A stretch of 64,000 nucleotides of DNA, taken from positions 930,001 to 994,000 of the forward strand of contig JAECYW010000017.1 of the NCBI GenBank assembly GCA_023014335.1. The letters run 5' to 3'. This DNA comes from Galerina marginata (lineage: Eukaryota; Basidiomycota; Agaricomycetes; Agaricales; Galerinaceae). Within the stretch, counting starts at the first letter, position 1; every line of letters starts with the position of its first letter. Under the pieces are notes generated by a model, which worked only from the letters and a program-made list of their open reading frames with translations, was not told where the DNA came from and searched no databases. Of the stretch, positions 15,818 to 26,940 are shown one piece after another. Made by a program: the position numbers and the translations under genes.

Positions 15818-16832
15818 ATGTTTCATTATTTTTCACTTGTGTTCGTAGGCGCTGGCGTGGTCTCGGCAGCAAGGTACGCTGCTTCCACTTGAGGCATTTC
15901 AGGACGCTGCCTTGATGAAGGCTGACTTGATCTGCCAGTGTCTTCGACTCATTGACGCCTACATGCACGTCAACATTGAAGGAAATGCTAGTCTCCCCCG
16001 ACGCCGCGTGTTTGAACTTGAGTTCGTTCTTGTCCTTGGCTAATAGGCTCAACGGAAAAATCGGCATCGGACATCGGTAACACCTGGCTGTCGGGATTGT
16101 GTGCAAGTGGATCTTGCCCCAACTCGACTATCGTTTCAGTTGTCCAGAACTTCACGACGGGATGCGCAGAAGATTTGAATAACCTCAGTCTTGGTAGCAT
16201 TGGTGTCAACGACCAAACGATTTTAGACTACGCCCTGGCATATTATCCCACCGTTCGTCAAATCGCCTGCTCGGAAGAGTGCGTCAGAAAGCCGCTATCA
16301 TATTATTTAAAAAGTGACCATATTGATTTCGATGCATTCCAGCGATGCAACAAATCAGCTTTGCGTTCCAGAAACTATTTCCGCTCTCGAATCCGTAGTT
16401 GGACCACTCGGGGTGGCTGACGTGCAGTGGAATAAGCTTTGGAAAGACATTCAGACGCTCATTACGGCGGATTATAAGAGTTTAGTGTGCACGGGATGTG
16501 TGAAAGAAGCGTATAACATCGCTGCAAAGGTGTTCCCGTTCCCCGACCTTCTCACCCAAGCTAGTCAGCCAATCACCGATACCTGTGGGGCGTCATTCAT
16601 TGGTAGGTGACTAATTAATTTAAGCGATAATATCTCACAGATATTGGTGGGCTGGGTAGATGGCAATAGCGTTGATGGCATCTCCCAGACTGCGCTTACA
16701 GGAGTATTCGTCGCCAAGACACAATCGAGCGTCGTAGCATTCAGACCCAGGGGTTTTTCTTTGACGATGACGGTCGCTATTTCGTCGGCCTGGTTCTTCT
16801 TTGCCTGATTCTGGACTTGTTCGACACGATTA
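15818..16832 (+). pseudogene. Frameshifted paralogue of the 14330 secreted protein (copy 2)
   Basis: The exon plan is the same as copy 1: 15818-15873 (signal peptide MFHYFSLVFVGAGVVSAA), 15939-16278, 16343-16602 and about 16660-16832, with introns at the same positions and phases. The protein aligns throughout: CTSTLKEMLVSPDAACL against CTTALTGIATNPDAAACL, NTWLSGLCASGSC against NTWLTSLCSSPAC, TTGCAEDLNNL, YYPTVRQIAC, LVCTGCVKEAYNIA and TCGASF. Within exon 2 the reading frame breaks: one extra base near 16072 separates LSLANRLNGKIGIG from IGNTWLSGLC. The C-terminal hydrophobic region (SLTMTVAISSAWFF) also ends less cleanly than in copy 1. Because splice sites and both frames are well kept, the break is either recent or an assembly error. 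If intact, it would be a second secreted, possibly GPI-anchored protein. Confidence 0.7.
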
Positions 16833-17319
16833 ACAATAGTTCACGTTACATCATTCCCTCACCAAGTTCCTTTTCCTCCGGAGCAAGACGGACTCCATAG
16901 CGAGTCCGGTCATACCTCATTTAAATAGAAATATCCATATGCCCTTGAGATAGCTTGTACTCCTTTATTATTGGATTGTCTTTGTGCCAGGGGAATTAGG
17001 CCGAAGAATAGAACTTATAGAATTCGACGATTTCTGGACAGGACGACATTGGCTGAAAAGTAACATAAAGTATAGTTGGTTATAAGAGGTTCTCTGGCAG
17101 TCGCCAGCCCGGCCCAGATAGTGTCGACTAGAAGCGGCTGAGTCCTATGTAAGTAACCACTTTTATACCCATATCGGTCATTGTCACGGGGTGGCAGTTG
17201 ATCACGTGTTTCCAATTCCATATCTGGCCACATGTGCTTAACAGGAGGGTCAACCAGGTTGCTTTCTATCCACATTCATGACCCTCGTTCTTTAACCAAT
17301 TCCTCATCTGTCTCGAAAA
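16833..17319. other. Intergenic spacer
   Basis: 487 nt containing the 3' end of copy 2 and the upstream region of the gelsolin-repeat gene. No ORF with recognisable features on either strand. Confidence 0.35.
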
Positions 17320-20300
17320 ATGGATTCATCATTCTCTGTAACTTCGAAGACGGTCTTACGACGTACCAAAACCAGAAACAGGCCTGGCGGAGTGGACAAG
17401 CAAGATCAAGGCTCTTCAACGAGAAGTTGACGCTGACGAAGAAGCTGAGCAGAAGAGACTTGAAGAAGAAATTGCTGCTGCGAGGCAAGCACGTCTCAGA
17501 CGAAAAAGTGGCATGGGGGCGGCAAGTCGCGTCGACAACTTGGATATGTGTATGTTATTTATTTGTCTGTTAATTGATTGACACTCATATGCATCCAAGC
17601 CATGGATAAGGAGCCATCAAGCTTTTCAAATTCAAATAACTCCAACAATACCTCGGGAAAAGATATCCCGAAATCTGCGGCAGAAAGGGCAGAACGACCA
17701 AGACACCGCTTTGCGGAAGATAATGGCAAGGAACGAAGTATACAATCCGGACAAGATCGCCACATCGACCCCCTCTGCATCTGAGAAATCGGACTCAGTC
17801 TCTTTAGCTGCATTCATAGGTGGTCGTGCCACTGGACCACGTCTTAATCGACATGCGCCTCAACAAGATGCTAACGATCCAACTCAATTCATTCAACCCG
17901 ATCTCAGTGCACCACATCCTGTATTTGGAAGAGGGGGTGTTGCGATGCCCGGGATGGCGGCCAAGAAACCTATTCCCGCTGTCGGGTCTGAAAGTTTCGA
18001 ACGCTACCGACCTTCGTCTAGTCCCGCTGTTAAGCCGACCTCATCTCTGGCAAGTTCGTATCTGGAAAGGATCGATTCGTCAACCAAAAGGGAGAATTCT
18101 ACTATCCAATCACATTCCCATACTGGTATTGCCAAACCAGTATCACCTCTCATGATCCAGAAGCACAGTGACAGCATTGGACCTTCAAACCCCAAGTCCA
18201 GTGTAAACGCTGAGAGAGATACCCTGCGAAACCAGAAACCGTCCAGCTGATAGTCCAAGGCCGATTTCTACCTCAACATCTTCGTCGTACTTACCCAAGA
18301 GCGAAGAGACAGTGTCGCGGGAACCAAGTCCGCAGCCTCTGAAGTCGATTGATACCTTCCGGTCCAACCAAAATACTTTCAGTTCTAATCCAAAACCAAT
18401 ATCTTCGCTGGGCCCCCCATCGTACGTAACGAAGAGGGAAGAGGCTATCATACGGGACCCGAGCCCACTCCCTACCAAATCTGTGAATGCTTTTCGTTCA
18501 AACCAGAACGCCTTCGCATCCAGTCCGAAACCAGCACCCTCCTTTGCCTCTCCTTCATACTTGCCGAAGGAAGACGCGATTGTGCGAGACCAGAGCACAC
18601 TGCTTACAAAGTCTGCTAGATACCTTTCGGTCAAATCAGAATACTTTCAACTCTAATCCGAAATCCACGCCATTGTTGACCTCTCCCTCATACTTGTCAA
18701 AGAAGGAAGACAGTAATGTACGGGATTTGAGCCCATTCCCTACCAAGCCCGCAGATAGTTTTCGACCCGCGTTCACTACCACTTCGAAACCCTTACCATC
18801 CTATCTCGGAACTACAAAGGCCAAGAATGTTTCCGGAAGAGGAACGGACTCTCCCTCCTTTGCAGAAACTCCTCTTCACCGATTGATGGACAGGAATAAT
18901 GTTTTCAATCCTGACAAGATTGAAGTCGAATCACCCCGGAAATCTGTTGCTGAAAGGGCCCAATCCGTTTCGCCTTGCGGCTTTCATGGGCGGAAGCGCT
19001 ACGGGACCTCGTCTAAATCGTCACGCCCCCCAGCCTGATGCTCATGATCCAACGCAATTCATGCAACCGGATACCAGTGTTCCTCACCCAGTTTTCGGAA
19101 GAGGGGGCGTAGCTATGCCTGGTATGGCGACCCGACGAAAGACAACTCCTCCCAACGAACTTGGCAGTGAAGACTCCGAACGCTATCGCCCCTCGTTGTC
19201 CACGAAGGTCCACTTGGCCTCCAGCGCCCAGTACCCATTCCGAGAAGGTCGAGGAGAGACCTGTGTCTCCTCAAAAGACCGGAAACCGGGAACGAACGAC
19301 AAGTGCACCTAGCACTCAATTACCTCACGTCAGCGCTTCACAATCTTCAGGTGGTTGGTTTTCGTCTAACAAAGTGGCTGGCAGACAATCACCTGAGAAG
19401 GAACACGTCAGCGGATCCTCCAGAGATCGTGCAACCTCAGGTCCATCACACCCCCAAAGTTCTTCCAGTTATTCTTCACCGTCTCGATCGTCTGTTTCTA
19501 CACCATCTCTAGCTCGACCTATCCAACCCATACCCAAATCTTCTTCTCTTTCACCCCAAATACCTACAATGGCTTCTCCAGCATTCCAGAAGCCACCTCC
19601 ACCAAAAGATCTTACTCCAAGTATTAGCAGGCTGCAAGGTCGCGGGTTTGTCCAGAATATGGTGAAAGCCAGTGCACAATTTGAATCTCCCCCATCTCCT
19701 TCCCTTTCCTCTGATAAATCACGACCCAACAGTGCTGGTGGAAGGAAAGGCTCTGTCTTGGATCGCTGGCAACCTGCCCCCCGATCCAGTTCACCGACGA
19801 CGTCGTCTTTTTCTTCAAATCCCAATGCTATGAAGAGGTCAAGCACTCAGGAACCTGCCCGTACCCCCATTCACAAACAGCACATTATTAATTCATCACC
19901 CTTTCCTGGAAACGGAGTGCATGTTATCAAATCTACCGCTTCAATGCCTTCCTTGGCCAAGACTGCGTCATCTACAACCTCTAAGTCCTTGGCCGAGGAA
20001 CCTACCCAAATACCTACTCAGCCATACCAACGACCACGAACACCTGGCCTCGGTTCTGCCACTACTATGGTCCTCATCAAGCCGAGCAGATCCTCGAGCG
20101 ACCTAACTCAGCTACCACATGTTGACGAACTCGGAGTGAAGAATCAGTCTCGACAAGGTTATCGGAAGGATATTACGCAATCACATATTCCTACCGAGAC
20201 TCCACCTTCGTCGACGAAGCCATTGATTCATGTGCGTTAATCCCGGTAATGCCCTACGTCGGAACCTACTCACATTGTTGCTCTACGCTTTTGTAATCTT

Positions 20301-22944
20301 TCGTTCACAATTTATTTTACACTGTCGCACATCTGTCCTTTTCGTTTTGTCGTCTAATTTTTCGTGTGACAGCCAACAAAGGAGAGGGCTAGGAAACCTC
20401 GGAAACGCCACTGATGTTCAAAATTTATCGGAAGTGGAAACGTCATTTCTAGTTGGCTCGTCGCAAACTATTCTAGCACAGGATAGTCCCTTGGTACCAC
20501 CTCCCCAACAAATCGAAATTCTGTATCAACCTAGGACAGTCATTTCGGATAATGATGGCCCTGTTCGCCAAACCGCGAATGTAGATTCGACGGCACCAAA
20601 GGAAGTGGAGAATGGCGGGACAGTACGTACCACGAGCAACTCGCCCCCGATATCCGTAAAGCTATCCGTTGCAGTCCAAAGATTTGACCAAGCTCCAACA
20701 GACAGTCATGACCCTATCGAACGGACACCATCCCCGATTCCGGAAGGGTTATCGCCAATCGAATTCTCCAGGCCAAAAACTCCAGAACCGCCTGTTAAGC
20801 CTACATCTGTAGCTCTTTCTCCTAAGCATAGTCGCATCCCCAGCACTGGCAATCGTCCCACCGTCATGGAAGTCGCTCAGACGCTTATTGACCGTCCAAG
20901 CGATGACCAATATCCTAATCGATCGAATGATTACACGAACCCTGAGGAGCGTACATCGTTTGTGGAGCCCACCGCCAGACCTCGAAGTAACTTGTCCCAA
21001 ATACAGGCGGAAAAGCGTAAATCAAGTTATGAGAGGTATTCCGCCATTATATTGCCATCACTAAAAGAAGAAATTACTCCTGCCCCCTCGCCTGCAGGAA
21101 CCCTAACGCGCCCGAGGAATCAGGTGGACGTGTTACCCATTAATGACGAAGGAAGTCCCATAATCAAGGTGGACCATTGGATCAGGTTGAAATACACCCA
21201 CCTAAAAACTCGATAAATGTCCTTGCCCTTCCCTCTGGTAATTTACACATACATTCGTTTAAGTAGACCACCAACCCATACTGACGACATCAATTAACAG
21301 AAGAAGCCGAAGCTCCTTTTCCTAATGTCGACCTGAGCAATCTTTGTAAACCCGACCAACCTCAGCTCTCAAGGCCGACTATCCGACAATCAATCGATAT
21401 CTGTTGAAGTTTTGGTAGTCACTGGAACGACTGCGACCCCGCTATCAAAGAATCTCGACGTTTTCTACGATTCCGAGATTCTTGCAATCATACATCGCTC
21501 AAAATCGAAATCAAGCGGCCTTGCGTCTACCTCCATCTGGTGTTGGTTGGGTAGAAAGAGCATTTTGGGTGATCGAGAAGAGAGGAAAATTCACGAATTG
21601 GCCAAACGTTATGGAACGAATGCGGTGAGGATTACTAAAGCCTGCGGTCACCTTTGGTTAATTTGTATCCCAGAGGATTATTCATCAGCTGGCTGAGCCA
21701 CCTGAATTAATCCAGGTTCTTGGCGGTCACTTAGCCATACGTCAGGTTCGTTGAACTTGGCCGTTTTGTCTATGATTTTGGTGATGGTGAATTTGGCATG
21801 CAGGGAACACGGACCCACTGGAGCTCAGAAAATACGACGATGCATCTAATCAGATCCTTCCGCGGCGTCGTAGTTATTGATGAGCATGATCTAGTACGTT
21901 AATCAATGCCCTCCGAAAGATCAGTTTATTCAAATCGACTTTTGCAGAATGTCAAAAATCTGTGTTCGGCATTTAGCTACTGCGTCACTATTTTGGGTTC
22001 AGTTTATGTTTGGCATGGACGTGGCTCGACACTTGAAGAAAGAAAAGCAGCATTACAATACGCGAATACCCTTTCCGCAGATGCCGTCACTCCCCTTGTG
22101 CTTTTGGAAGGCGAGGATGACAACGACGAAATGTTCTGGATGATTCTCGGTGATGAGGATTATGCGAGAGCTGACTATTGGCAATGGCGAAAGGCTTCTC
22201 CTGTCACTGACCCCTCGGTTTGGAGGGTGGATGCTGATAATAGCAATATTCCTGTAAGAATTTCTCATCTCTCCACGTATCAGTCTGACGTTGGCAAAGG
22301 TCTCTGCGGTGGAATTCATTTCTATGGAACAAGACCTTCAAAAGTCAGTTTACGTGATCAATTGTCTTTGGGAGTTCTTCGTCCTGGTAGGCAAAGGTGC
22401 CCGTGGTAATCGACGAGATATTAGGTTTGCTCTTGACTTAGCTAAGGTCGGTTCTACTCCTATAGATCCATGCTGCAGAACTCAAAATCACTGTTCAGAA
22501 AATGTCAAATAAAGTGTCTTCTTCGCGGCCATATGTCCCTACCATCCACGTGCTCATTCTGCCTTCCCAAATACCCCTTGATCTCGGAATGGGAATCCGC
22601 GATTTGGATGAGGCTTGGTCGGTTAGTGAATTTACAACGCTTCTATCCCAGCAGAAGAGCCAACTGACTCGTTTTTATAACAGAACGATGGCGAAATTCC
22701 TGATCATATGAACCTTGTTGCATTACTCCGAAGCTGTCGACCATGTGTGTCAAAATTCTATATATCCCTTTGCTACGGAGGAATACTGATGTCCGGCTTA
22801 GCTCTCGACATATACCTGGGAGCAGGTGGCATTAAAGGAGCGCAATATGCTGCCTCTGGGGATTGGATCTTGTCCTTGATGTCTTTTGGGTTGGAAGTAA
22901 GCTTGAATACCACTTATGACGATAATAATGATGGGCATCCTTGA
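17320..22944 (+). CDS. Large gelsolin-repeat protein with a repetitive Ser/Pro-rich N-terminal half
   Basis: The probable start is ATG 17320 (MDSSFSVTSK). A charged helix near the N-terminus (SKIKALQREVDADEEAEQKR) is followed by a block ending SVSLAAFIGG and then ATGPRLNRHAPQQDA...PHPVFGRGGVAMPGMA, and a near-copy of that block recurs at about 18970-19130. Between them are four tandem repeats of about 45 residues. A long Ser/Thr/Pro-rich region leads to gelsolin/villin-type repeats from about 21400 to 22710: DVFYDSEILAIIHR, SIWCWLGRKS, VYVWHGRGSTLEERKAALQYA, FFVLVGKGARGNRRDI, and the end segment RPYVPTIHVLILPSQIPLDL. Gelsolin repeats bind actin, so a cortical-actin role is likely. Conserved blocks change frame at several places (near 17391, 17688, 18618 and 18974, and around 20380), each consistent with one extra base. 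The exact C-terminus is uncertain; it may end soon after DGEIPDHMNL near 22715. Confidence 0.75.
18285..18810 (+). repeat. Four tandem ~135-bp coding repeats inside the gelsolin-repeat gene
   Basis: Units start at 18285, 18420, 18555 and 18688; the first two are exactly 135 nt and the third 133 nt. Each encodes a version of SYLPK-x-E-D/E, then R-E/D-x-SP-x-PTKS, then D-T/A-FRSNQNTF, then a SNPKP-x(5)-P linker. The fourth unit is more divergent (SYLSKKEDSNVRDLSP ... DSFRPAFTTTSKPLPSYL). The third unit contains one extra base (A near 18618) that breaks its frame before FRSNQNTF. Repeated Ser-Pro motifs may be phosphorylation or SH3-like binding sites; this is inference. Confidence 0.85.
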
Positions 22945-23330
22945 TGAATAAATTTATGAAATATGTTAACGGTAAGAGGTTCTCATATCTCGAAAATCGT
23001 AAACCACTGGTCTATTCAGATCAATTAATGGATATTTTCAGAGCTCATTTTAAATTATCACGGGTTCTGTTCCGCTTTACGATTCTATGCGTCTGGTCCT
23101 TCCGCTGCAGCTTCTCACAAAAGCTATCAGGCATATCCACAAGGTCTGTGGCTTCCTGCACTGTACTATTATTGGCTCTCTGCGAACTGAATCTAGCGAC
23201 CTTCGCTCCTCCATTGTATCTATGAGAAGCAGTTACCTGGCGTTCTACGGCTAACGTCAGGTGCGGGCGAAGACACTTAAAGTATATAATCCGACTTCAA
23301 GATGATTTACCTTTATCTCAGAATTTCTGG
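22945..23330. other. Intergenic spacer
   Basis: About 390 nt between the gelsolin-repeat gene and the glycoside-hydrolase gene. Nothing recognisable apart from the expected 3' UTR and promoter sequence. Confidence 0.3.
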
Positions 23331-24812
23331 ATGCCTTTTTTGCTGACTATCCACCTCTTGCTTGTATTCCTTCTAGCCGGTGTCATTGCAGGAGCGTCTA
23401 TCTTAACGACCGCCCATCCCGACCCGGCTTTACATGTACAGCCATCACTAACAGGCTGCTTTCCGGCTCTCGATTTCAGGATGCCGAAAAGCATGCCGCA
23501 TGACTCAGTGCTGAAGCACTGGTGGTGCGATGCAAGCACCGAATATGCTTTCCTTGGATTCAGCTACGAAGTCACAGCTTGTAGGTCGTTCTTTGTTTCT
23601 CTTTTCGTGCTTGTTAATTTTTTGCACAGGTCAAAGCGCTGAGCAATTGGTGGAAGAGTTTAGAGACATCAGGCATCACTTTAATTCACGCTACGTTCGT
23701 CTATATGGAGCGTGTGACCGTGAAGGCTTTTAGTATGTGCTATACTTTTATTTGCACTTCATGGGTTATAAATATGTACCAGTGACGATATTGTGAACGC
23801 TGCATGGGAAAACGGTCTCGGCGTCCATGCATTGATCTGGGTAAGTTGAACCGTTGTTGCAATGAAAGCGCATTGAATTCCACTTCCTCAGTTTGGGTTT
23901 AATCTCGACGATATTTGGATTGGAAGGCGCGACACCCTTCTCGCAAACCTTCATAGTAATCCTAGAGCCAAGTTCGTGACGAGGGTGCTCCAGTTTGGGT
24001 CGGAACCTCTTTTCGATGGCGTGCCTCCCACACGATCAGCTAGCAGAACAGGTTGAACTTGCCAAGGCAAATCTATCCAGCCTCTCCATTCCTGTGACAG
24101 TGTCTGAACTCGCTTACGGGTAAGTAACCTACTACAGGTTGTTCGGAAGTTATTTAGCTTGTTCCAAGATACCAAGAACGAGGTGGCGCTCAGGATGTGT
24201 TGGACGCCATTGATTCTATTAACATCCATATGCTACCATTCTTCTCCCAGGAAGCCTCCACTGGTATTTATTTACCTTGCTCAATTTTGAAGACTATTCA
24301 GATTTCTATGGACTAGCTAACCAGTCATGGCCGCTCGTGCTCACTGATTTACAGTGGTTTATAGACCACGGGAACGGGAAGAAAATGTATTTTGACGAGG
24401 TATTTCTGCATGCAACAGTAACTTTCACTCTGATGATGACCGGCTGCAGAATGGCTGGCCCTCTGTGACATCCCCCGGTGTTCAGCCAAATAGCCCCCTT
24501 GCAGTGGCTGATGTACATAACGAACAGGTCAGTATATATTTCGCCCACAATATCAACTTTTTTTGATTGGATTGATACCAGCAATACTACATTCTCCTCG
24601 ACGAGCATTGTCAAGATCTTAAGGCAGTTGTCGGCGGCGGAGTTGGCTGGTTTGCTCACATTTACAATGACAACCAGGAGCCAGGTTATGGTATTTATGA
24701 TACTTCCGGAAATCTTAAATTTCCGTTCCACCCTCGTACAATTCTGCTGAATGTTGACGGGGATTATGGGACCCACTTCTTTTCTTTAACTGTTGTCACC
24801 TGTGATAACTGA
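23331..24812 (+). CDS. Secreted GH17-like glycoside hydrolase (TIM-barrel, beta-glucan type), with frameshift
   Basis: The start at ATG 23331 gives a signal peptide (MPFLLTIHLLLVFLLAGVIAGA). After WWCDASTEYAFLGFSYEVTAC, an intron joins to QSAEQLVEEFRDIRHHF, then YVRLYGACDREGF, YDDIVNAAWENGLGVHALIW, FGFNLDDIW, FVTRVLQFGSEPLFDG, VPVTVSELAYG-type strand (here IPVTVSELAYG), DVLDAIDSINIHMLPFF, a segment ending KKMYFDE, NGWPSVTSPGVQPNSP and finally GGGVGWFAHIYNDNQEPGYG. The Glu in GSEP and the Glu in DENGWPS are the likely acid/base and nucleophile; ENGWPS resembles the GH17 ETGWPS signature. About six short introns, all with good splice signals. One extra C near 24024 shifts the frame just before LPHDQLAEQVELAK, and the C-terminus near 24745 may also be shifted. 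Substrate is probably wall beta-1,3-glucan (inference). Confidence 0.75.
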
Positions 24813-24949
24813 GAAAGTCAGAATATATATAAAGTACACTAAGCAAGCAATTAATATGAAATAATGAAAATAACCAAGGTAGCATACTTGAACATGTCGA
24901 GTTCAATAAATGGGACTACTCAACGGCCAGAGAAAGTTGGACCATTCGA

Positions 24950-26279
24950 TTAACCATACCATTTGTCTCCTAACCTTGTCTTCGCTGGGGGTCGCTGGGG
25001 TATCATTGATTCGGTAATATTGAAGACCTGTATAGCACGCTGAAGAAGGCGATTGTTACCGTGTAAGTCGGAGAAAGACGTGTTGTGGTACCTTCCAAGT
25101 TGCCATATCAAACTCCAAGACCATTTGCCTTTTCTTCAAACCGTTCTCATAATCTTCGTCTTTAGGTTGCTCGCAACAATCTGGTGGTCCGATTAGGCAA
25201 CCGTTCTGAGGAATTGGGAAGAATCTTACATATAAGAGGCTCTCCTTCTCTTGTTTCAAAGGCTACCCTTCCATCCCGGATGAGAAAAGACAGGTAGAAA
25301 ATGTTTTCGACAGACTGGGCGAAATCATTCGGGTTAATGACAAACTTGAAGATATTAACGGTCTCAGTGTCCATGCCGGTTAAAATTGCTTCGAGCTTGA
25401 GGTTTGTCAGGAATGCTATAGATATACTGAGGCGTTGGAGACGTACAATGGCGACATTCTTCGTGGTTTCATTCTGGGATCGCGAAATATCTTCTTCTTT
25501 GAGTTCTTGAGGCCGCCTTTCATCTTCCTTGTTCTTCTCCAGCTTGGAGCGCTTAGTTACTGCTCTCTTCTTTTGTTCGATAGATAATGGTCCCAGCCTA
25601 GAATAGGTTCAGCTGCAGAGCACCCCTAAAAAAGATCTACGGACATGAAACCCATGACGGGGACGCGTCGACTCTTCGCCATGACTTTCCGGCCTATTCT
25701 GTCCCAATCGAGGGGTGACCTATCGTCGGGTATATCTTCTACGTCGGAGTCGTCAGGTAGTGCATCTTCAAGGGATTTCTGACCACCCATATATTGGACC
25801 AGCTTCGAAACGAAGTCGTCCACGTCGAAGGCGCCTGATCCCGACTTCATAGCGCGGGCTTTTTGAGCACCCATGTTGGAGGCCATAAGCAGTAGATGCG
25901 AGTCCAAAGTAGCTTCCTGGGGTCCTTTGACTACAGAAAGGTTGGCTTTAGTGATTATACGGAAAGACTATGTCTACCTTTATCAAACAGCCGGTCCGCT
26001 TTCTGAACTTGTGAAAGGAGTTCTTCGGTGCTGAAGTCATTTGGATTCCCTTGATGTTCTGTGGGTGGAAGTTAGAGTCAGATTGGATTTACGCAAGCAC
26101 AATCTGCGTACCTTCGATTTTCTTCGTCAGTGAACGATAGTTTTGACGAACGGCGCGTTTCTCCTCCGGATCCTGGTCTGGATCGAAGACCATGTCTGTG
26201 GCAAGCGGGTGAATTGGCACTACACTGCATGTTTATGATATGCTTCACCTTCAGGAGGATCCATTTCGACGTCGGACAT
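24950..26279 (-). CDS. nse4: Nse4, kleisin subunit of the SMC5/6 complex
   Basis: Nse4 bridges the SMC5 and SMC6 heads and works in DNA repair and replication-fork stability in the nucleus. Read on the minus strand from ATG 26279: MSDVEMDPPE, then an intron, then DMVFDPDQDPEEKRAVRQNYRSLTKKIE, the N-terminal kleisin helix region. Next come ELLSQVQKADRLFDKV, NLLLMASNMGAQKARAMK, FVSKLVQYMGG, and the C-terminal winged-helix domain: ETTKNVAIVRRLQRL, ETVNIFKFVINPNDFAQSVE, NIFYLSFLIRDGRVAF. The last exon RAIQVFNITESMIPQRPPAK ends at the TAA at 24950-24952. Order and motifs match the Nse4 family. No frame break was seen. It is divergently placed to the HIRAN-SNF2-RING helicase gene, another genome-maintenance factor, so shared regulation is possible. 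Confidence 0.93.
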
Positions 26280-26940
26280 GTTTGCGCAGCAAAAAAAAAT
26301 CGAACCGATGTTTAGTGGCTGGAACCAAGGGGCGTTGTACGTAAACTGCAATTGACGCGTTGGTGTTTGTTTGTCCGACGCGTTTTGATCCTGAAAATGC
26401 CCGCACGCGCCTTTTGTTGTTTACCATTCATTAGTATTTCACACTATTAACCTAACATATTCCCTTTTCATTCTACTTTAAGGAAGAATGTCTGTTACGC
26501 ATGCTGTCGGGGTAGGTTATTGCCATTATCTGTCACGGCTCTCAGGAGCGCTTACGACATGGCATTCTTTCTGTAGTACAGCAAAAGTGCCAGAGCAAAA
26601 TGCCATGCACCACCACCTTGCAAAGTACGTGTTTCCAGTCTACATGGCATGGAATCCACTCATGTTCAAATCCAGGGTACCCTTTTGCCCATTGGTACTC
26701 TGCGTTATGGTCGAAGCACTGCTAGTGAATTTGGAGACACTATCGAATGGCGCCACTGGTACTTCATCGCTTCATCGTGTCAAGAATCGTAGTTAATTTT
26801 AATTCTTGAATTTAAACTAGGGGTTGCGTAACTCCGGAGATTCTTGCTCAGTTGGCCATAACACCTGAAAGTAATATAACTGGGTTTGAAACACTGAGGT
26901 ATCGCATTTCAGCGGACAGCTTGTCGTTAATTTCTCATTT
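26280..26940. other. Divergent promoter / unresolved 5' exons
   Basis: The region lies between the Nse4 start (26279, minus) and the first securely coding part of the helicase. It must hold the Nse4 promoter and probably the first exons of the helicase gene. A short exon starting ATG 26488 followed by a gtaggt donor is possible, and an open frame around 26820-26945 (VTPEILAQLAITPE) might be coding. I could not join these into a reliable chain. Confidence 0.35.
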
